Shown here: positions 51,332 to 59,926 of the stretch, in pieces | Layout: each line of letters begins with the position of its first letter | Numbering within the stretch: the stretch's first letter is position 1 | Assembly (NCBI GenBank): GCA_033763135.1 | Contig: JANRKY010000286.1 | Coordinates: forward strand, 1 to 64,000 | Reading direction: 5' to 3' | Origin: DALYLB01 sp033763135 | Lineage (GTDB): Bacteria > Acidobacteriota > Blastocatellia > RBC074 | DNA: 64,000 bases | Translations under genes and position numbers: made by a program | The notes under the pieces: generated by a model | What the model was told of the DNA's origin: nothing | The model's database searches: none | What the model saw: the letters and a program-made list of their open reading frames with translations, nothing else

Positions 51332-53176
51332 ATGATAGGGAGAGTCATCGGCAATTATCAGGTTACGAGCGAGTTGGCGCGCGGCGGAATGGGCGCGGTC
51401 TATCGCGGGCATCATTTGACGTTGCCGCGGGAGGTCGTGGTCAAGTCGATTCTGCTGGCGCCGTTTTCGCCGTCCGCGCAGGTGCATCTGAAGGCGCGTT
51501 TTCGCCGCGAAGCGTACATACAGTCGCAGCTCGACCATCCGAACATCGTTCGCGTCTATGAGTTCTTCACCGGCGAAGAGAACTATTATCTGGTGATGGA
51601 GTATGTGGGCGGGATGACGCTGCGGGATCTGCTTGCGCGGCAGGGGGTGCCGACGCCGGCGCAGGCCGTCTATCTCTTCAAGCAGGCGCTCTCGGCGCTC
51701 GATTACGCGCACAATTTCAGTTATCTCGACGAGTCGGACAACGGGCATACGGGCGTCATTCACCGGGACATCAAGCCGGCGAACATGCTGCTCGATACGA
51801 AGGGGAAGTTGAAGCTCACCGATTTCGGGATTGCGAAGGTGATCGGGGAGCAGGGGACGGGCGGCGGGATGACGCAGACCGGGTTCCAGCCCGGAACGGT
51901 CGAATATATGTCGCCGGAGCAGATTCGGGGCGGCGAGATCGACGAGCGGTCGGATCTCTACAGCCTGGGCGTGACGTTTTACGAGATGCTGACGGGGCAG
52001 TTGCCGTTTCCGCGATCGGCGACGGGGTCGGACTGGGAGGTTCGCAAGGGGCACATGGAGGTCGAGCCGCCGCCGTTGCAGGAGGTGCGCGCGACGATTC
52101 ATCCGGCGCTGGCCTCGATCGTCACGCGGTCGCTGGCGAAAAATCCCCAGGACCGCTATCAGTCGGCGGCCGAATTTCTGGAGGCGCTGCGGATCTATGA
52201 GCAGCGGCACGGGTCGAATGGCGCGGCCAGGAGTGCGTCGGATCGGAGCACGCAGCAGCCGCTGATCGTCGCGACGAATGTCGATCCGGATCTGACCCGG
52301 CCATCGGCGCGGCGGGCGCAGGCGATGCTGGAAGAGACGCCGACGATCGCCCTCGAAACGCCGCGGCCGCTGCCGGTCACCGTCTCGGCGGCCGTTCCGA
52401 TTTTTCAGACGCACGCGGGGCCGCCGCCCTCGCGCCCGCTTGAACAAGCCGCGCCGCCCGGCGTCAGCAAGTTTCGGCTGGCCTTGGCGGGGCTGGGAAT
52501 TCTTCTGGTGGGGACGGTTTCGGGGGCCTATCTCTTCTCGCAGGGGAGCCAGTCGCCGGTTCCCGCCGTGCAGATGGCCACGCCCGGGGCGGCCTCTCCG
52601 ACGCCGACCGCGACCGTTGCCGCGATGGCGAAGAGTTCGCCGAAGCCCCGCCCCGCGGGCAGTCCGGGCGGGAGGCCGGGTGAGTTTTCGGCATTTCGGC
52701 AGGCGCGCCAGTTCGAGCAGCAGGAACTGTACGGCGACGCGATCGGCGTTCTGCAGCAATATCTGACCATCAATCCGACGGCGCCGGACAAGGTCGCCGT
52801 GGAGGCGCGGATTGGCGAGTTGCGCGCGGTCGATGCGGCGCTGGTCTCGGCCGACGCCGCCATGAACGCCGGCAAATACGAGCTTTCGGCGCGCGGGTAT
52901 ACCGCCGCCATCCGGTTGCGCCCGGAATCGAAGCGGGCCAGGACCGGGCTGGAGCAGTCTCTCTCCCGGATTCCCAATCTGCAGGCGCGACCGCGCGGAG
53001 GCGGATTTCCGCGTCCGGACGGTCCTGCCGGGATGGGCGGCCCACCGCGGGCTCCCCGGCCCAATCTCCAACCCGACCGGCCGCCGTTCGCCGATCCGGC
53101 CTTGCCACCGGATGGTCGTCCGCTCAACCGGCGGCGACTTCCCACGCCGACGCCGAAACCGGAACCTCAACCCTGA
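51332..53176 (+). CDS. Membrane-anchored Ser/Thr protein kinase (PknB-like)
   Basis: The 614-residue protein has an N-terminal Hanks-type kinase domain (about 1-275) with P-loop LARGGMGAVYRG, catalytic Lys in VVVKSI, catalytic loop VIHRDIKPANMLL, DFG in LTDFGIAK, and APE-like YMSPEQIRG. One transmembrane helix is near 385-405 (LALAGLGILLVGTVSGAYLF). The extracytoplasmic part has a TPR-like helical repeat region (about 450-560) and a Pro-rich C-terminus. It likely phosphorylates cytoplasmic targets in response to an external cue. A methyltransferase gene starts 10 bp after its stop. Confidence 0.9.
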   Translation: MIGRVIGNYQVTSELARGGMGAVYRGHHLTLPREVVVKSILLAPFSPSAQVHLKARFRREAYIQSQLDHPNIVRVYEFFTGEENYYLVMEYVGGMTLRDLLARQGVPTPAQAVYLFKQALSALDYAHNFSYLDESDNGHTGVIHRDIKPANMLLDTKGKLKLTDFGIAKVIGEQGTGGGMTQTGFQPGTVEYMSPEQIRGGEIDERSDLYSLGVTFYEMLTGQLPFPRSATGSDWEVRKGHMEVEPPPLQEVRATIHPALASIVTRSLAKNPQDRYQSAAEFLEALRIYEQRHGSNGAARSASDRSTQQPLIVATNVDPDLTRPSARRAQAMLEETPTIALETPRPLPVTVSAAVPIFQTHAGPPPSRPLEQAAPPGVSKFRLALAGLGILLVGTVSGAYLFSQGSQSPVPAVQMATPGAASPTPTATVAAMAKSSPKPRPAGSPGGRPGEFSAFRQARQFEQQELYGDAIGVLQQYLTINPTAPDKVAVEARIGELRAVDAALVSADAAMNAGKYELSARGYTAAIRLRPESKRARTGLEQSLSRIPNLQARPRGGGFPRPDGPAGMGGPPRAPRPNLQPDRPPFADPALPPDGRPLNRRRLPTPTPKPEPQP

Positions 53177-53186
53177 GCTGCCTGTC

Positions 53187-53954
53187 ATGAGTCTTTATGA
53201 AAGCTCCCGGCTCGCCGCCGGCTACGCCTTCAACCGACCGCCGGTGCACCGCCGCGTCATCGAATTGATTCAAGAGAGAATGAAGACGATTCCCGGCGCG
53301 GGCGCGCCTCGCCGCCGCGCTCTCGATATCGGCTGCGGCGCGGGCCTGTCGACGGCCGCGTTGTCCGCGCTGGCCGAGACCGTCATCGGACTGGAACCCG
53401 TTCACGCCATGCTCGCGCATTGCCGGCAGGTCGCTCCGCAGGCCGCCTTTCTCGTCGGGCAGGGAGAGCGCCTTCCTTTTGGCGACGCCGCCTTCGACCT
53501 GATGACCGCCGCGGGCGCGGTGAACTACATGAATCTCGACCTCTTTCTCCCGGAAGTCACCCGCGTTCTCGCGCCTGACGGGGTGCTCGTCATCTATGAT
53601 TTCTCGGCCGGCCGACGGCTTCGCGACGATGCGTCGCTCGATGAGTGGTACGCCGAATTCGAGCGTCGTTATCCTTCGCCTCCCGGCTATGCGCTCGATG
53701 TGCCGGGGCTTCCGTGGCAGGCTCACGCGCTGCGGCTCGCCGCCTTCGACCCGTTCGAGATCGCCCTTCCGATGACGCTCGCCTCGTATCTGCCGTACGC
53801 CATGAGCGAGACCTCCGTCGAGGCGGCCATCCTGGGCGGCGCGCCGGAAGCGGAGATTCAGGCCTGGTGCCGGCGCACGTTGGCTCCGATCTTCGGCGAA
53901 TCGTCCCGCGACGTCCTCTTCGACGGGTACATCAGCTGCATCCTTCCCGCATAG
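53187..53954 (+). CDS. Class I SAM-dependent methyltransferase
   Basis: The 255-residue protein has a Rossmann-like methyltransferase fold: motif I ALDIGCGAGLSTAAL, motif II acidic residue in VIGLEPVHAM, motif IV-like FDLMTAAGAVNYMNLDLFL and DGVLVIYDF. The pattern fits the Methyltransf_11/UbiE-like group; the substrate (small molecule, quinone or lipid) is not shown. It begins 10 bp after the kinase stop, so it is probably co-transcribed. The longer frame from 53112 overlaps the kinase and is not used. Confidence 0.8.
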   Translation: MSLYESSRLAAGYAFNRPPVHRRVIELIQERMKTIPGAGAPRRRALDIGCGAGLSTAALSALAETVIGLEPVHAMLAHCRQVAPQAAFLVGQGERLPFGDAAFDLMTAAGAVNYMNLDLFLPEVTRVLAPDGVLVIYDFSAGRRLRDDASLDEWYAEFERRYPSPPGYALDVPGLPWQAHALRLAAFDPFEIALPMTLASYLPYAMSETSVEAAILGGAPEAEIQAWCRRTLAPIFGESSRDVLFDGYISCILPA

Positions 53955-54329
53955 CGTGAGCCGCATTTCTGCGGAATATCCAGCAAAATTGGGGAAAATG
54001 GCCGTCGTGGTCTGGGGAGAATTTCTCGCCGCGCGGAAATTTTCGCACGCCGGCATGCGTCCCTGTCCGGCTCGTGTCCACGCGCGCGTTGGACGGGATT
54101 TCCCTTCGACGGGCTCGTGACGGCCAGGCCCTCCGAATCTTCGCCCTTCTGGTCGTGGAGCCCGTCTTTCCCGGCCGTTGGAATGGGAGTTGCGTCACCA
54201 GAGCCGGTTTAATGCCAATACAATCAGGATCGATTCAAGCTTTGCGTACGTTCCCAGAGCTGATGCGCGGTTTCGCGCGCCGGCTCGCGAGACATTGCAT
54301 GCCGGCCGAAAAGGCCATGGAGGAACGAT
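53955..54329. other. 375 bp control region upstream of the hydrogenase operon
   Basis: No gene is supported here. It contains a -24/-12 type promoter candidate (54179-54193) and a GGCC-GAAAA-GGCC hairpin at about 54306-54318, immediately before the GGAGG ribosome-binding site (about 54318-54322) of the small-subunit gene. Confidence 0.5.
54179..54193 (+). promoter_or_regulatory. Candidate sigma54 (-24/-12) promoter of the hydrogenase operon
   Basis: TGGAATGGGAGTTGC matches the sigma54 consensus TGGCACGNNNNTTGC at nine of the eleven fixed positions, with the invariant GG and GC at exact spacing. The transcript would start near 54205, leaving a leader of about 125 nt. Uptake hydrogenase operons are sigma54-dependent in several bacteria. 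No activator gene is nearby. Confidence 0.4.
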
Positions 54330-55436
54330 ATGTCGTCAGAGACTTTTTACGAAGCGGTCAAGCGGAGTGGCGTATCGCGACGTGATTTTCTGCGATTCTG
54401 CGCAACGACCACGGCCTTTCTGGGATTGGAGAGCACGGTCTTTCCGCAGGTGGTGAAGGCTCTCGATACCGTCAAACGCCCGCCGATCTTCTGGCTCAAC
54501 TATGCGGCCTGCAGCTGCTGTTCGGAATCGATGATCAAGTCGTCGCATCCGCTGGCGTCGGACGCGCTGCTCGGCGTGATCTCGATGGACTTCATCGAGA
54601 CGATTCAGGCGGCGGCCGGATTCCAGGCGGAAGAGATCATTCACAATGGCATGAAGGAGAATTACGGCAATTATATTCTGGCCATTGAGGGATCGGTGCC
54701 GACGGCGGACGGCGGAATCTATTGCACGGTCGGCGGGGTGACGGCGATGGAGTCGCTCAAGGAGGCGGCGAAGGGAGCGAAGGCGATCATCTGCGTCGGC
54801 TCGTGCTCCTCGTTCGGCTGCGTCACGGTGGCCAAGCCGAATCCCACCGGTTGCGTTCCCGTCCACAAATTGATCACTGACAAACCCGTCATCAACATTC
54901 CCGGCTGTCCGCCGATTCCCGAAGTGATCATGGGGACGATCGTCCATCTGGTGACCTTCGGCACGCTGCCGGTGCTCGATCGACTGCAGCGTCCGCGGGT
55001 CTTTTACGGCCAGCGGATTCACGACAAGTGTTATCGCCGGGCCTTCTACGACGCCGGGATGTTCGTCGAAAACTTCGACGACGAGGGCGCGCGCAAGGGC
55101 TGGTGCCTGTACAAGATGGGGTGCCGCGGGCCGGTGACCTACAACGCCTGCGCGGTGACGAAGTGGAATGACGGGACGAGCTTCCCGATTCAGTCGGGCC
55201 ATCCGTGTCTGGGCTGTTCCGAGCCCGATTACTGGGATCGCCAGCCGCTCTATCAGCATGTGGCGGGGACGCCGCTGCCCGGATTGTCGAACGTGGACAT
55301 GCTTGGCAAGCTCTTTGCGGGCGGCGTCGGCGCGGCCACGGTCGCGCATCTGGCCGCTTCGACGATCAGGAAGGCCACCCGGAAACAGGCGCCGGAAGAG
55401 ACCGCGGGCGAGCCGCAGTCCGGAAAGGAGGCATAG
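54330..55436 (+). CDS. hyaA: Oxygen-tolerant membrane-bound [NiFe] hydrogenase, small subunit
   Basis: The 368-residue precursor has a twin-arginine signal (VSRRDFLRF; about 44 residues). It carries the Fe-S cluster ligands: proximal C61, C63, C64, C159, C164, C193 (CSCCSES, VGSCSSFGC, PGCPP), a distal cluster with His/Cys in RIHDKCYRR and WCLYKMGC, and a medial cluster NAC...HPCLGC. The extra cysteines C63 and C164 and Glu120 match positions 19, 120 and 76 of O2-tolerant hydrogenases with a constant offset of 44, which indicates a [4Fe-3S] proximal cluster. It passes electrons from H2 to the cytochrome b subunit at the outer face of the cytoplasmic membrane. First gene of the operon. Confidence 0.93.
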   Translation: MSSETFYEAVKRSGVSRRDFLRFCATTTAFLGLESTVFPQVVKALDTVKRPPIFWLNYAACSCCSESMIKSSHPLASDALLGVISMDFIETIQAAAGFQAEEIIHNGMKENYGNYILAIEGSVPTADGGIYCTVGGVTAMESLKEAAKGAKAIICVGSCSSFGCVTVAKPNPTGCVPVHKLITDKPVINIPGCPPIPEVIMGTIVHLVTFGTLPVLDRLQRPRVFYGQRIHDKCYRRAFYDAGMFVENFDDEGARKGWCLYKMGCRGPVTYNACAVTKWNDGTSFPIQSGHPCLGCSEPDYWDRQPLYQHVAGTPLPGLSNVDMLGKLFAGGVGAATVAHLAASTIRKATRKQAPEETAGEPQSGKEA

Positions 55437-55439
55437 GTC

Positions 55440-57167
55440 ATGGCACAGAGAATCGTTGTCGATCCCATTACGCGCATTGAAGGCCATCTGCGAATCCAGG
55501 CGATGCTCGGCGATGACAAGGTGATCGCCGATGCGTCGAGCACGAGCGCGCTCTTTCGCGGCATCGAGATCATTCTGAAGGGGCGCGATCCGCGCGACGC
55601 CTGGGCGCTGGCCGAACGCATCTGCGGCGTCTGCACGCTGGTGCACGCGATCACCTCCGTTCGCGCCGTCGAGGACGCGCTCGGCATCGTCATTCCGAAG
55701 AATGCGAACACGATTCGCAACCAGATGATCGCCACGCTCCACCTGCACGATCATGTGGTCCATTTCTATCATCTGCACGCGCTCGACTGGGTGGATGTCG
55801 TCTCGGCGCTCAAGGCCGATCCGAAGGCCACCTCCGAACTGGCGCAGAAGATCTCGCGCTGGCCGAAGTCTTCGCCCGGCTATTTCGCGGACACGCAGAA
55901 CCGGTTGAAGAAGTTCGTCGAATCCGGCCAGCTCGGCATCTTCGCGAACGGGTACTGGGGCCATCCGGCCTACAAGCTGCCGCCCGAGGCCAATCTCATG
56001 GCGGTTGCGCACTATCTGGAGATGCTCGCCTGGCAGAAGGAGATCGTGAAGATCCATGCCGTGTTCGGCGGAAAGAATCCGCATCCGAATCTGATCGTCG
56101 GCGGCGTTCCGTGCGCGATCAATCCGAATCATGTCGATGCCATCAACATCGATCGACTGAGCCTGGTCAAGGCCAAGATCGACGAGGCCGTCGAAGTCAC
56201 CGAACAGGTCTATTACCCGGATCTGCTGGCGATCGCGTCCTTCTACAAGGATTGGGCGAAATGGGGCGGCGGCCTGAGCAACAAGGGGATCATGGATTAC
56301 GGCGATTTTCCGACCGTGCCCGGCGATCCGAAGACCAATCGCTGGAAGGGCGGCGCGATCCTCAACGGGAATCTCCAGGAGGTGTTCGAGATCGATCCGC
56401 GCGATCCCAGCCAGATTCAGGAGTACATCTCGCATTCGTGGTTCGAATATTCCGAGGGCGAGAAGAAGGGATACCATCCCTGGGACGGCGAGACGACGCC
56501 GAAGTACCAGGGGCCCAAGCCGCCCTGGGAGTTCCTGGAGATGGGCGAGAAGTATTCCTGGATGAAGGCGCCGCGCTGGAAGGGGCATGCGATGGAGGGC
56601 GGTCCGCTTTCGCGGACGCTGCTGGCCTATGCCCAGGGCGATGAAGAGGTGAAATCGTATGTCGACGAGGCGCTCAAGACGCTCGATGTGCCGTTCGAGG
56701 CCCTCTATTCGACGCTCGGGCGGACGCTGGCGCGCGGCATCGAGACGCGCCGCGCGGTGCGGTTGATGCAGACGCTTCACAACGAACTGATCGAGAACAT
56801 CAAGGCGGGCGACTACCAGACGGCCAGCACCGAGAAATGGGACCCTTCGACATGGCCGAGCGGGGAACTGAAGGGCGTCGGAACCTATGGCGCGCCGCGC
56901 GGCGCGCTGGCGCACTGGGTGAAGATCAGGGATCGGAAGATCTCGAACTATCAGTGCGTGGTGGCGACGACCTGGAACGGATCGCCGAAAGATCCGATGG
57001 GGCAGCACGGCCCGTTCGAGGCGTCGCTCATCGGCCTGCCGGTGCATGATCCGAAACAGCCGCTGGAGATTCTGCGCGTCATCCATTCGTTCGACCCCTG
57101 TCTGGCCTGTTCGACGCACGTGCTCGATATGCAGGGCAATGAGATCGTCCGCGTGGACGTCCAATGA
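55440..57167 (+). CDS. hyaB: [NiFe] hydrogenase, large (catalytic) subunit
   Basis: The 575-residue precursor carries the Ni-Fe(CN)2CO ligands: L1 motif ERICGVCTLVH (C62, C65) and L2 motif DPCLACSTH (C554, C557, H560). The last 15 residues after His560 are a C-terminal extension that the endopeptidase removes after nickel insertion. It has no export signal and is exported with the small subunit by the Tat system. GGAGG lies about 10 nt upstream; the gene starts 4 bp after hyaA. Confidence 0.95.
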   Translation: MAQRIVVDPITRIEGHLRIQAMLGDDKVIADASSTSALFRGIEIILKGRDPRDAWALAERICGVCTLVHAITSVRAVEDALGIVIPKNANTIRNQMIATLHLHDHVVHFYHLHALDWVDVVSALKADPKATSELAQKISRWPKSSPGYFADTQNRLKKFVESGQLGIFANGYWGHPAYKLPPEANLMAVAHYLEMLAWQKEIVKIHAVFGGKNPHPNLIVGGVPCAINPNHVDAINIDRLSLVKAKIDEAVEVTEQVYYPDLLAIASFYKDWAKWGGGLSNKGIMDYGDFPTVPGDPKTNRWKGGAILNGNLQEVFEIDPRDPSQIQEYISHSWFEYSEGEKKGYHPWDGETTPKYQGPKPPWEFLEMGEKYSWMKAPRWKGHAMEGGPLSRTLLAYAQGDEEVKSYVDEALKTLDVPFEALYSTLGRTLARGIETRRAVRLMQTLHNELIENIKAGDYQTASTEKWDPSTWPSGELKGVGTYGAPRGALAHWVKIRDRKISNYQCVVATTWNGSPKDPMGQHGPFEASLIGLPVHDPKQPLEILRVIHSFDPCLACSTHVLDMQGNEIVRVDVQ

Positions 57168-57183
57168 AAGGAGGCGCACGGCA

Positions 57184-57936
57184 ATGGCAGCCAAAATCCA
57201 TCCCACGCACGCCGCGGCGATCCGCGACATTCCCGCCGAGCGCACGATCCGGTATTACATCTGGGATCGGGTCGTTCGCGCCGGCCATTGGATCAATTTC
57301 GTCTGTCTCGCGGCCCTGATTCTGACGGGCTTCTATATCGGCAGCCCGTTCTATCGCCCGACGGCCGACGAACCGTACGGCGCCCACGTCATGGCGACGA
57401 TGAAGAACGTCCACTTTCTGGCGGCGGTGGTCTTTTCGATCAACGGGCTTTTCCGGATCTACTGGATGTTCGCCGGTCGAACCTATCGGCAGTGGTTCCG
57501 CTCGCATCTGTGGCAGGCCGCCTTCTGGAAGGAGGTCGGGTGGAAGCTGCGGGAGTATCTCTCGCTCCGCTATATCGGCCATTACGCGCCGACGCTCGAC
57601 CATAACGCGCTGGCCTCGCTGACCTATACGCTGCTCTTTCTGGCCTGCGCCTTCATCAGTCTGACGGGCTTTGCGATGAAGGGCGCGATCGATCCCGACG
57701 GATGGCTCTCTCTCTTCTTCGGATGGGTGATTCCGCTCTTCGGCGGCGAAGCGACGGTCCGCATGCTCCACCGGCTGGCGATGTGGTTGATCATCGGATT
57801 CGCCGTTCACCACATCGGGTTCGTGGTCTATTACGAGGTGCTGACGGAGCGCGGTCTGATTTCGTCGATCATCACCGGCTACAAGTCGCGCCCCGCGGAC
57901 TGGAAGGAAGACCGCCAGCCCTGGGGGAAAGGATGA
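57184..57936 (+). CDS. hyaC: Hydrogenase cytochrome b subunit
   Basis: The 250-residue membrane protein has four to five transmembrane helices and His residues suited to ligate two b hemes (GHWINFVCL in TM1, VHFLAAVVF in TM2, HRLAMWLIIGFAVHHIGFV in the last helices). It matches the Ni/Fe-hydrogenase b-type cytochrome family (HyaC/HupC), which anchors the dimer and passes electrons to quinone. The ATG at 57184 has GGAGG 9-10 nt upstream; the frame upstream is antisense/spurious. Its stop overlaps the hyaD start (ATGA). Confidence 0.9.
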   Translation: MAAKIHPTHAAAIRDIPAERTIRYYIWDRVVRAGHWINFVCLAALILTGFYIGSPFYRPTADEPYGAHVMATMKNVHFLAAVVFSINGLFRIYWMFAGRTYRQWFRSHLWQAAFWKEVGWKLREYLSLRYIGHYAPTLDHNALASLTYTLLFLACAFISLTGFAMKGAIDPDGWLSLFFGWVIPLFGGEATVRMLHRLAMWLIIGFAVHHIGFVVYYEVLTERGLISSIITGYKSRPADWKEDRQPWGKG

Positions 57937-58439
57937 ACGAGATCAACGCAGTCGTGCTCGGCATCGGCAACCCGCTGCTCGGCGATGACGGCTTTGGCGT
58001 CGAGGTCGCGCGCAGATTGAAGGAGGCGCGCGACCTCGACGACATCGAGGTCGTCGACGGCGGGTCGCAGGGGCTCTATCTGCTGCCTTATCTGCAGGGG
58101 CGGACGCATATCATCGTCGCCGACGCGATCGCCTTCGGCGGCCGTCCCGGCGAGGTCGTGCGGCTTCGCGCGGAGCAGATTCCCGCGCGGCTGCAGATCA
58201 AGATGTCCGAACATCAGGTCAGTTTTCACGAAGTCCTGGCGTTGATGCAGCTTCTCGGCGAAGCGCCGCGGGAGTTCGTCTTCTTCGGCGTCCAGCCGAA
58301 ATGCAACGAATGGGCCGAACCGATGAGCCCCGAAGTCGAAGCGGCCATCGACCCCGTGATCGCCCGGATCCGCGATCAAGTGCAACTCTGGAGGCGCGAA
58401 ATTCATGGAACTGATGAACGCTATTCCCGTGCTCAATGA
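57933..58439 (+). CDS. hyaD: Hydrogenase maturation endopeptidase
   Basis: The 168-residue protease has the family signature VLGIGNPLLGDDGFGVEV with the nickel-binding Glu and Asp residues of HyaD/HybD/HupD (first pair E/D, later D in IIVADAIAFGG and a His in SEHQVSFHE). It cleaves the C-terminal extension of the large subunit once nickel is in place. It overlaps the cytochrome gene by 4 bp and the next gene by 35 bp. Confidence 0.9.
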   Translation: MNEINAVVLGIGNPLLGDDGFGVEVARRLKEARDLDDIEVVDGGSQGLYLLPYLQGRTHIIVADAIAFGGRPGEVVRLRAEQIPARLQIKMSEHQVSFHEVLALMQLLGEAPREFVFFGVQPKCNEWAEPMSPEVEAAIDPVIARIRDQVQLWRREIHGTDERYSRAQ

Positions 58440-58815
58440 GATCCGACACTCGCTCGAAGCGCTCCGCGAGCGCGGAGAGACGCGCACGATCAATATTTAC
58501 AACTTTCCGATGACAAACGACGACGCGCAGTTTCTGGATGAGGCGCTCGGGCGCGGCCCGGTTCAGGTTCGGTACGACGGGCGGGAGTGCACCTTCTGGC
58601 AGGAGACCGACGTCTCCGGCGTCTGGTGGGGCGAATATCGCAACGCCGACGGCAGGATCGTTCTGCGAACCATCGAGATCGCCGAGTTTCCGCCGCTCGC
58701 GAAGGCGCAGGTCGAAGATATGGGCGACGGAATTCAGCGCATCGACGAGCTGATCGCCGCGCAATCCAACGAGGTTCGGCGCGCGCTTCCGGTGCTGGGC
58801 GCGGCCGCGGACTGA
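58405..58815 (+). CDS. HupH/HyaF-like hydrogenase expression protein (short form)
   Basis: The 136-residue protein matches the C-terminal domain of HupH/HyaF: an N-terminal VLNEIRHSLEALRERGETRT helix, LTP/MTNDDAQFLDEALGRG and the conserved SGVWWGEYRN, then EIAEFPPLAKAQVEDM. HupH/HyaF acts on small-subunit maturation in O2-exposed cells. Typical members have about 280 residues; this one has only the C-terminal half. GGAGG is 9-10 nt upstream, and the gene overlaps hyaD by 35 bp. Confidence 0.75.
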   Translation: MELMNAIPVLNEIRHSLEALRERGETRTINIYNFPMTNDDAQFLDEALGRGPVQVRYDGRECTFWQETDVSGVWWGEYRNADGRIVLRTIEIAEFPPLAKAQVEDMGDGIQRIDELIAAQSNEVRRALPVLGAAAD

Positions 58816-58819
58816 CGCC

Positions 58820-59161
58820 ATGCATGAAGCCGCCATCGTTCAGGGACTGCTCGACATCGCCATCGGCGAGGCGATCAAGCACGGCTCGCCGCGCATCAAT
58901 CGGATCAAGATCCGGCTCGGCGCGTTTCGCGGCGTCGTTCGCGAAGCCCTCGAATTCTCCTTTGCCGCGATGCGCCACGGCACCCTCGCCCAGCACGCGG
59001 TGCTGGAGATCGAGACCATTCCGCTTCGCGTGCAGTGCGCCGATTGCGGCGAGATCGAGCTTTCGCCGCGGGATTTCAGTCTGCTCTGTCCGCAATGCGA
59101 CGAGCCGGTGGCGATTCTCGCCGGCCGCGAAATGCAGATCGAATACGTCGATCTCGATTAG
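58820..59161 (+). CDS. hypA: Hydrogenase nickel-insertion protein HypA
   Basis: The 113-residue protein has the Ni-binding N-terminal MHEAAIV (M-H-E) and the zinc-binding C4 site CADCGEIE...CPQCDEPV. It forms the nickel donor with HypB for the large subunit. It follows the HupH-like gene by 4 bp. A 12 bp hairpin lies between it and hypB. Confidence 0.93.
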   Translation: MHEAAIVQGLLDIAIGEAIKHGSPRINRIKIRLGAFRGVVREALEFSFAAMRHGTLAQHAVLEIETIPLRVQCADCGEIELSPRDFSLLCPQCDEPVAILAGREMQIEYVDLD

Positions 59162-59167
59162 CCCTGT

Positions 59168-59198
59168 GGGCGTTCCGTCAGGCGAAGACGGAACGCCC
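59168..59198 (+). terminator. Hairpin between hypA and hypB
   Basis: GGGCGTTCCGTC (59168-59179) and its exact complement (59187-59198) enclose a 7 nt loop. It lies in the only sizeable gap (60 bp) inside the hya-hyp operon. Without a U tract it is more likely an mRNA-processing or attenuating hairpin than a full terminator. Confidence 0.55.
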
Positions 59199-59221
59199 CG
59201 TCATTATTCCGGAGAATTCGC

Positions 59222-59926
59222 ATGCATCAAGTCGTCCTGGGAAGCAACATTCTGGAACGGAACGAAGAGCTGGCGGCCCATAATCGCGAGCATTTTCGCG
59301 AGCTGGGCGTGTTCGTGATCAATTTCATGTCGGCGCCCGGCGCGGGCAAGACCTCGGTTCTGGAAGAGACGATCCGGCGGATCAAGGGGGAATACCGGCT
59401 CGGCGTGATCGAGGGCGATCTGATGACGACGCTCGATGCCGATCGAATCTCGGCGCTCGATGTGCCGGCCTGGCAGATCACGACCGGCTCGGTCTGTCAT
59501 CTCGATGCGCATATGGTTCACAGCGCGCTGCACAGTTTTCCGATCGAGGGGTTCGATCTGCTGTTCATCGAGAATGTCGGCAACATGGTCTGTCCCGCGG
59601 AGTTCGATCTCGGCGAGGATCTGCGCGTGATGGTCTACAGCACGGTCGAGGGGGCAGAGAAGCCCCGGAAATATCCGCTGATGTTTCATCAGGCGGACGC
59701 GGTCCTGCTCAACAAGATCGATCTGATTCCCTATGCGGGCGTCTCGCTCGATCAGCTCGTTCGCAACGTTCGCGAAGTCAGCCCGGAAACGACGACGCTG
59801 CCGGTCTCGTGCCGGACGGGCGAGGGCATCGACGCGTGGGTCGACTGGATGCGAAATCGAATCGGAAAGGAGAGAGCCCATGTGTCTGGCAGTCCCCGGG
59901 CGAATCATCAGCATTCAGGGCGATGA
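59222..59926 (+). CDS. hypB: Hydrogenase nickel-incorporation GTPase HypB
   Basis: The 234-residue SIMIBI GTPase has the P-loop NFMSAPGAGKTSVLEE, GDLMTTLDADRI, the metal-binding VCHLDAHMV, ENVGNMVCPA and the specificity motif NKIDL. It lacks the N-terminal poly-His Ni-storage stretch and the N-terminal CxxCGC motif of some homologues. Its last 16 codons overlap hypC by 47 bp, an unusually long coupling. Confidence 0.93.
   Translation: MHQVVLGSNILERNEELAAHNREHFRELGVFVINFMSAPGAGKTSVLEETIRRIKGEYRLGVIEGDLMTTLDADRISALDVPAWQITTGSVCHLDAHMVHSALHSFPIEGFDLLFIENVGNMVCPAEFDLGEDLRVMVYSTVEGAEKPRKYPLMFHQADAVLLNKIDLIPYAGVSLDQLVRNVREVSPETTTLPVSCRTGEGIDAWVDWMRNRIGKERAHVSGSPRANHQHSGR

Noticed and set aside
54336..57245. 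969-codon minus-strand open frame opposite the hydrogenase subunits
   Set aside because: Antisense to hyaA and hyaB, whose metal ligands are unmistakable; Arg-rich shadow composition.
54330..57936. Group 1h/5 (high-affinity actinobacterial-type) hydrogenase
   Set aside because: The small subunit has the six-Cys [4Fe-3S] signature and the operon has a cytochrome b subunit, which fit the O2-tolerant membrane-bound type instead.
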